Shown piece after piece: positions 59,879 to 64,000 of a DNA stretch of 64,000 nucleotides (the first letter of the stretch is position 1; each line of letters begins with the position of its first letter). The stretch comes from UBA11957 sp963603285. GTDB taxonomy: Bacteria > Bacillota > Clostridia > Lachnospirales > Lachnospiraceae. The stretch lies in contig CAVCMG010000008.1 in NCBI GenBank assembly GCA_963603285.1, positions 1 through 64,000 of the forward strand, written 5' to 3'. The notes under the pieces were generated by a model, which saw only the letters and a list, made by a program, of their open reading frames with translations, had not been told where the DNA came from and did no database searches. A program made the position numbers and the translations under genes.

Positions 59879-59887
59879 ATTATAGCA
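59879..59887 (-). promoter_or_regulatory. Extended -10 promoter of the dehydrogenase operon
   Basis: TGCTATAAT on the minus strand (TATAAT at 59879-59884) lies about 35 bases before the start codon. No good -35 is present, consistent with an extended -10 promoter or an activator. Confidence 0.55.
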
Positions 59888-59940
59888 CATTAAATTATAA
59901 AAGTAATAGATTATATAAACAATTGCATATTCAACAATTG

Positions 59941-59973
59941 CCCCTGTATGAAAATTTTTTTTTCATACAGGGG
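59941..59973. terminator. Perfect hairpin after the Na+-dependent transporter gene
   Basis: CCCCTGTATGAAAA pairs with TTTTCATACAGGGG across a short A/T loop. It is 37 bases past the transporter stop and probably its terminator, although the T-rich part is in the loop rather than after the stem. Confidence 0.6.
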
Positions 59974-60009
59974 CAACCTGTGAAAGCATTCGACTCTGCT
60001 TTTATCCAA

Positions 60010-61416
60010 TCAGATTTTGATCACTCCGATACCTGAAAGGAATACCAGAAGAATGATCACCGGATCGATTACCATAATGCAAGCCGTAAAAAGCTTCGGC
60101 CAGCCAAATTTGATCGTACCTTCATTAGTAATCTCATTGATGGCATTCTTCATCTTCCATACATAGCCGACAAAGATACACATACCAAATGCGCCGATTG
60201 GCATAAGCATATTAGATACGAACCAGTCGGCTGCATCCTGGATACACATACCACCGATCTGAATACCGCCCAGTATGGAACCATTGGACAGTGAACAGAT
60301 GATCGCACCGATTGTAACAACGATACCTGTACCGATATAGGCCTTGTTTTTCTCAACCTTCTTATGATCAGTCAGATAGACAACGGTGGTCTGCAAAATA
60401 GCCACGGTAGATGTAAATGCAGCAAATACGACCAACAGCAGCATAATAAAGGTAAGTATTGTTCCCAGTTCAGAACCAAAAGCTGCATACAGAGACTGCG
60501 GCAGCGCATACATCAACATACCAGGTCCGGTCTGGCTGGTTGGATCAATACCTGTCTGGGAAGATACGGCAAATACGGCCGGTAGCGTAACAAAGCCTGC
60601 CAGTAAAGCAACCAGAGTATCCAGGATCGGAATGCCATATACCTGCTTTGTCAGACTGGTGTCCTTTTTCAGATAAGAACCAAATGTGATCATCATGCCA
60701 CAGCCAAGGCTCAGGGAGAAAAAGCACTGTCCGAGTGCTGCCAGGGCTACATGACCGATACCGCCGGCCGCCTCAGCATTCTCCATAGACGGGATCCACA
60801 TATATTTGACACCTTCAATCGCGCCATCCAGGGTCAGTGCAAATACTGCGCAGAAGATCAGCATGATCAGAAGCAGCGGCATCAGAACCTTGGAAACACG
60901 CTCAACACCGGCTGCGATACCACGCATATTGACAAATACTGTCAGCCAGATGATCACAACAGCGAAAATGACGGGAACAACCGGCTGGGAAACCGTTGAT
61001 CCAAACACATCCATGTTCATCTCATTAATCGGCATAGTGAACACTTTAAAGCAGTACTGCAGTACCCATCCGGCAATAACGGAATAATACATCAGGATCA
61101 GCAGGTTTGCAAAGGAACCAAGAGATCCGATGAATGTCCAGAATTTTACAGCAAAACCTGTTTTACCGCTCGCCTCTGCGATCATTTTGTATGCACCTGA
61201 CGGTCCTGTCTGTGTATGACGGCCCATTGTGGCCTCACCCAGAATCAGCGGTGCGCCAAATAATACGATAAAGATCAGATAAAACAAAAGGAAAATACCA
61301 CCACCGTTCTGACCGGCCAGTGTCGGGAATTTCCAGATATTGCCAAGACCTACTGCGCTTCCTGCAGCTGCCAGGACAAACCCGATCTTACTGAAGCTTT
61401 CTCTCTTTTTTTCCAT
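60010..61416 (-). CDS. Sodium-dependent transporter (NSS/SNF family)
   Basis: 468 residues with about 11-12 membrane segments. The Na+/substrate site of the family is at the N-terminus: GFVLAAAGSAVGLGNIWKFP, with YKMIAEASG and the unwound helix region SLSLGCGMMITFGSYLKKD further on. NSS proteins of this size in bacteria import amino acids (Trp, Leu, Tyr and others) with Na+. The leader contains a CRP/FNR-like dyad; a Crp/Fnr regulator is the next gene upstream. Confidence 0.93.
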   Translation of the reverse strand: MEKKRESFSKIGFVLAAAGSAVGLGNIWKFPTLAGQNGGGIFLLFYLIFIVLFGAPLILGEATMGRHTQTGPSGAYKMIAEASGKTGFAVKFWTFIGSLGSFANLLILMYYSVIAGWVLQYCFKVFTMPINEMNMDVFGSTVSQPVVPVIFAVVIIWLTVFVNMRGIAAGVERVSKVLMPLLLIMLIFCAVFALTLDGAIEGVKYMWIPSMENAEAAGGIGHVALAALGQCFFSLSLGCGMMITFGSYLKKDTSLTKQVYGIPILDTLVALLAGFVTLPAVFAVSSQTGIDPTSQTGPGMLMYALPQSLYAAFGSELGTILTFIMLLLVVFAAFTSTVAILQTTVVYLTDHKKVEKNKAYIGTGIVVTIGAIICSLSNGSILGGIQIGGMCIQDAADWFVSNMLMPIGAFGMCIFVGYVWKMKNAINEITNEGTIKFGWPKLFTACIMVIDPVIILLVFLSGIGVIKI

Positions 61417-61463
61417 GATAAAACTTCCTTTCTGCTATTGTATATTTGCCAAACATTTTCACT

Positions 61464-61482
61464 GTTGATCTTACAGATCAAC
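61464..61482 (-). promoter_or_regulatory. CRP/FNR-like dyad upstream of the NSS transporter gene
   Basis: GTTGATC-TGTAA-GATCAAC is a perfect 19-base palindrome centred at 61473. TACAAT (61437-61442) is the best -10, giving a transcription start near 61431 and placing the dyad centre near -41.5, the class II activator position. The half-site GTTGATC resembles FNR-type half-sites, though the spacing differs from the classical TTGATNNNNATCAA. Confidence 0.55.
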
Positions 61483-61489
61483 TCTTGCC

Positions 61490-61568
61490 ATAAAAAAAAA
61501 CAAAGACACATGCAATACTAAAACTATGCATGACATCTTTGTCATATTTTCTACAATGTTCAGCTGAT
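61490..61568 (-). ncRNA. Candidate small RNA or attenuated leader upstream of the transporter
   Basis: From a promoter at 61575-61603 a transcript of about 75-80 nt would end at a strong intrinsic terminator: ACAAAGA..TCATGCA with TGCATG..TCTTTGT, followed by ten T's (61491-61500). It ends before the dyad and promoter of the NSS gene, so it looks like a separate transcript unless read-through is regulated. A 23-codon frame (MTKMSCIVLVLHV...) crosses the terminator but has no ribosome binding site. Confidence 0.5.
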
Positions 61569-61574
61569 ATTGGG

Positions 61575-61603
61575 ATTTTAACACGTTAAAAGGTTATGGT
61601 CAA
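61575..61603 (-). promoter_or_regulatory. Strong promoter in the gap between Crp/Fnr and NSS genes
   Basis: TTGACC (61598-61603), 17 bases, TAAAAT (61575-61580) with TG one base before the -10 (TGTTAAAAT). The next coding sequence is more than 150 bases away beyond a terminator. Confidence 0.6.
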
Positions 61604-61672
61604 GAAACTTCCTCATATTGTAGATTATTCGACATTTTCGTTTATGTAACTTTCTTCTGTCATTTTTCATGC

Positions 61673-61792
61673 TATAGTTAAACATCGACAATCTAAGAAA
61701 GACATCGATACCCGGTTCCTCGCATCAGAAGCTGCCTACCCAGTTCTTCTGGTACACTCCCTTTTTCCGGCATCGGTGTCTTTTTATTTAGA
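61673..61792 (+). ncRNA. Candidate structured RNA, plus strand
   Basis: An extended -10 (TGCTATAGT; TATAGT at 61673-61678) would start a plus-strand RNA near 61685. About 110 bases on, AAAGACATCGATACCCGG (61697-61714) pairs with CCGGCATCGGTGTCTTT, followed by TTATTT, as in a terminator. The enclosed loop of about 50 bases can form CAGAAG/CTTCTG and CCAG/CTGG pairs. It lies antisense to the 3' untranslated region of the Crp/Fnr gene; the same palindrome could instead be that gene's terminator on the minus strand (TCTTTCTTAG tail). Confidence 0.4.
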
Positions 61793-61804
61793 ACACATAC
61801 ACAA

Positions 61805-62464
61805 TCAGGCTTTCTGCTCATCAACAAATTCTCTGAGCTTTTCTCTGTCCACTACACGGATCTGGCCGTAACCGCAGCTGATCCACTTTTTCTGGTCAAA
61901 ATATTTTAAAACTGCCGTAACCGTCGTACGGTTCAGTCCCAGCGAATCTGCCAGTTCACCGTGCGTATACGGCACGATACCACCCAGAGTTCCCTTCTCC
62001 TCCGACTCTACAGATGTCACCTCCAGCAGATAGCTGGCCGTCTTGCCATAGCGGTCCAGAAGACACTGTTCCTCCACACGGTTCATCAGCCGGTCCATAC
62101 TGTCGGAACACATCTGCAGAAGATGCAGTGCCAGCGACGGATGCTTTGTCATCTGTTCCGCCAGTACACCCGGACGGATCACGATCAGAATGACATCATT
62201 TACCGCCTCGATATTGACCGGGCGGACAGAGTTTCCGCAGAATGCAGATTCGCCAAAGATATGTCCTGCCTCGATCACGTCCACCGTAATCTCCCTGCCT
62301 GACGGAATATTGTCATAGATCCGCACACGGCCCTTTTCGATATAATATACACGGTCTGCCGGATCTCCTTTCATATATACATTCTGTCCTCTGGGAACAT
62401 GAACCTGTGTACCGATACTCTTTAAAAAAGCACACTCTTCTTTTGTCAAACGCTGAAAACTCAT
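61805..62464 (-). CDS. Crp/Fnr-family transcriptional regulator
   Basis: 219 residues from ATG 62464 (MSFQRLTKEECAFLKSIGTQ), with GGAAAGGAAG upstream; an earlier ATG at 62482 has no such site. There is a cyclic-nucleotide-binding-type barrel (RGQNVYMKGDPADRVYYIEK, EAGHIFGESAFCGN), then a winged helix (GELADSLGLNRTTVTAVLKY). It has no N-terminal cysteine cluster, so it is not an oxygen-sensing FNR; the effector is unknown. It follows the flippase gene by about 23 bases and is a candidate activator of the NSS transporter gene downstream. Confidence 0.9.
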   Translation of the reverse strand: MSFQRLTKEECAFLKSIGTQVHVPRGQNVYMKGDPADRVYYIEKGRVRIYDNIPSGREITVDVIEAGHIFGESAFCGNSVRPVNIEAVNDVILIVIRPGVLAEQMTKHPSLALHLLQMCSDSMDRLMNRVEEQCLLDRYGKTASYLLEVTSVESEEKGTLGGIVPYTHGELADSLGLNRTTVTAVLKYFDQKKWISCGYGQIRVVDREKLREFVDEQKA

Positions 62465-62487
62465 TCTTTCTTCCTTTCCCATTCGTT

Positions 62488-64000
62488 TTATTTATATACA
62501 CCAGTGCGGACGGCAATCTTAATCAGATACGTTCCACCGGGGAAACGCAGCAGCAGCTCCTTGGACGGATGGGCGATAAACAGATACGCCACGCCATACA
62601 CAGCCACAGCCACCAGGATTGCAGGCAGCAGGCAGATCACGTTCGAATGGATCACCTGATGCAGACCATAGTATACAGCAACAGCTGCCACGCCCATCAG
62701 CACTGCCGCTGCCAGCGGACGAAGGAACATGCCCTTCACATCCATATGGTATCCCAGATGCTCCGTCACGCTCCGTCCGTTTAAAATACACATAGCCAGC
62801 GAATAGGCGATTGTAGCGATCATTACGCTGTAAATGCCAAGCGGCGTAAACTTTGTCAGCGCAGCCAGCACAACAACATTGATCACCAGCGAAAGCGCCG
62901 CATGACGCACCGGCAGAGATGGCTTTCCGATACCCTGCAGCACGCCATTGGTGATCGTAGACAGCGAATAAAAGACAACCGATATGGCACCGGCCATCAG
63001 AAGCTTTCCGGCCAGAGCCGTCGTAGACGGGAACAGAAGGTGCATGATCGGATCGGCCAGCACACACATGCCGACAGCCGCCGGGATGCAGAGAAACATC
63101 GTCATCTGGATGGCTTCGTTGATCTTGTGGCGCGCGCCCTCCACATCACCTACGGCGAAATTACCGGAAACCGAAGGCAGTACTGCCGTCGAGGCCGCAT
63201 TGGCCAGCGCGATCGGAATATTAATCATGACCATGTACTGACCGGAAAAGATACCGTACTGGATCGTGATATCGTCCGCGTTCCAGCCATTGGACATCAT
63301 CAGCGGTGCAAAGAAGGACTGATCCAGATAGGAGCTCAGATTGTAGATACATGTACTGAAAATAACCGGCGTTACCATCATGAGAATCGTTCTGAAGATA
63401 TCCTTATAGCTCTCCACTTCAACGGTACGATCGTTACGGATCCGTCGGTTGATCTCCTTACGGTTCACCATAAAGACAAAAATCATGCACAAAAGGCCGG
63501 CCACAACACCTGCGCCCGTACCGAGCGTACCTCCGGCTGCACCGTAGATAGCCTCCTCTGTTTCTGTATCCGCAAACCATTCGATAAACAGCCATGCCGC
63601 ACCGACACTAACGATGGCGTTAACAAGCTGCTCCACGATCTGGCTGATCGAGGTCGGCACCATGGTATTGTGCGCCTGGAAATATCCGCGCAATACGCCG
63701 AGGATCGCACAGAAAAAGATGGTCGGCGCCAGCATTTTCAGAGCCAGCACGGCATTTTCACCACCGGCCGGTAAAAGTAGCCGACCCCCAAACCAGGCAA
63801 ATAAAGCGGCGATACCGCCGACTACGCAGGCATACACCAGCGCACCCTTAAACAGGCGGTTGGCATTCCTGTACTGTCTGCGGGCGATACGCTCCGCCAT
63901 CAGCTTGGAAATCGCCATCGGAATACTGTATGAAGATACCAGCAAGAGGATACTGTACACCGTATAGGCATATCCGTAATATCCGTTGCCCAGATCTCCG
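62488..64000 (-). CDS. MurJ/SpoVB-like lipid flippase (N-terminus beyond window edge)
   Basis: Partial gene: the frame stays open to base 64000 (GDLGNGYYGYAYTVYSIL before the first in-frame Met), so the start lies outside. The visible 504 residues or so hold at least 12 hydrophobic helices of the MOP superfamily (VSSYSIPMAISKLMAERIAR, LRGYFQAHNTMVPTSISQIVEQ). Such proteins flip lipid II or other undecaprenyl-linked sugars; SpoVB-type members serve sporulation cell wall synthesis. Which subgroup it belongs to cannot be decided from this part. The Crp/Fnr gene follows directly. Confidence 0.88.
   Translation of the reverse strand, partial: GDLGNGYYGYAYTVYSILLLVSSYSIPMAISKLMAERIARRQYRNANRLFKGALVYACVVGGIAALFAWFGGRLLLPAGGENAVLALKMLAPTIFFCAILGVLRGYFQAHNTMVPTSISQIVEQLVNAIVSVGAAWLFIEWFADTETEEAIYGAAGGTLGTGAGVVAGLLCMIFVFMVNRKEINRRIRNDRTVEVESYKDIFRTILMMVTPVIFSTCIYNLSSYLDQSFFAPLMMSNGWNADDITIQYGIFSGQYMVMINIPIALANAASTAVLPSVSGNFAVGDVEGARHKINEAIQMTMFLCIPAAVGMCVLADPIMHLLFPSTTALAGKLLMAGAISVVFYSLSTITNGVLQGIGKPSLPVRHAALSLVINVVVLAALTKFTPLGIYSVMIATIAYSLAMCILNGRSVTEHLGYHMDVKGMFLRPLAAAVLMGVAAVAVYYGLHQVIHSNVICLLPAILVAVAVYGVAYLFIAHPSKELLLRFPGGTYLIKIAVRTGVYK

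Noticed and set aside
61464..61482. Classical FNR site
   Set aside because: The half-sites are separated by 5 bases between GATC-containing arms rather than the TTGATNNNNATCAA layout, and the neighbouring regulator lacks FNR cysteines; kept only as a CRP/FNR-like dyad.
61697..61792. T-box or glutamine riboswitch in the 61.7-kb structure
   Set aside because: On the minus strand GGAACCGGG is reminiscent of a T-box core, but the conserved flanks and specifier stem are absent, and no aminoacyl or glutamine gene follows directly.

Overview
The window is a gene-dense, roughly 50% GC bacterial chromosome segment whose gene content and order match Firmicutes, most likely a Lachnospiraceae-type gut clostridium (cluster XIVa). 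The evidence is the rnc-smc-ftsY, ylxM-ffh-rpsP-khpA-rimM-trmD-rplS-lepB-rbgA-rnhB-yraN and rpsO-pnp blocks, the UPF0237/UPF0210 pair, a DUF6110-like protein beside a cation ATPase, and FliB- and MATE-type proteins. Genus cannot be decided from sequence alone. No tRNA, rRNA, CRISPR array, prophage or complete insertion sequence was recognised. Almost all genes lie on the minus strand; plus-strand exceptions are prs, murI, the glycerate kinase/permease pair and a MATE transporter.

Layout. 0.1-3.4 kb: plsY, der and a DUF512 radical-SAM-like protein in one minus-strand operon, divergent from prs (3.6-4.8 kb). 5.1-12.9 kb: the ribosome/translation/secretion block from pgeF back to ylxM, with a terminator splitting ylxM-ffh-rpsP-khpA from rimM-trmD-rplS onward. 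13.1-21 kb: plsX-acpP, rnc-smc-ftsY and a threonine ammonia-lyase. 21.2-26 kb: an Ig-like lipoprotein, a cation P-type ATPase with a non-canonical membrane motif plus a small DUF6110-like partner behind a double CsoR-type operator, then an AT-rich decayed patch holding a twice-frameshifted Rpn-family pseudogene and a possible small RNA. 26-32.7 kb: dut, a zinc-finger membrane protein, polA, coaE, a WalJ-like metallo-hydrolase, ACT and UPF0210 genes. 32.9-35.2 kb: a FeoA gene leading into a GGDEF/EAL protein. 35.4-38 kb: rpsO-pnp. 38.3-43.3 kb: murI, an ABC-transporter remnant and a CdaR/glycerate kinase/GntP glycerate-use module. 43.3-49.4 kb: lipoprotein, XPD-type helicase, FliB, MATE. 49.6-55.1 kb: Mrp ATPase with CsoR, a regulator-aminotransferase fusion, a deoxyinosine glycosylase-like gene, an odd DNA methyltransferase and coaD. 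55.2-64 kb: a Ser/Thr-rich lipoprotein, a dehydrogenase/aminotransferase/B3-B4 operon, a Na+-dependent transporter, a Crp/Fnr regulator and a truncated-by-the-edge MurJ/SpoVB-like flippase.

The least ordinary material is between genes. (1) Two very long rod-like inverted repeats (4861-5057, 12884-13089) and two further clusters of hairpins (about 32.76-32.91 and 35.22-35.45 kb). (2) A short hairpin repeat present three times (49509, 52837, 56814). (3) A 388-bp gene-free stretch (61417-61804) that holds a CRP/FNR-like dyad at about -41.5 of the transporter promoter, a promoter-terminator unit of about 80 nt, and an opposite-strand structured RNA candidate. (4) A CsoR-type double operator 26 kb away from the csoR gene. 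(5) A promoter with an embedded dyad driving feoA and a c-di-GMP enzyme together. Promoters, operators and RNAs here are pattern-based inferences; the protein calls rest on recognised family motifs.
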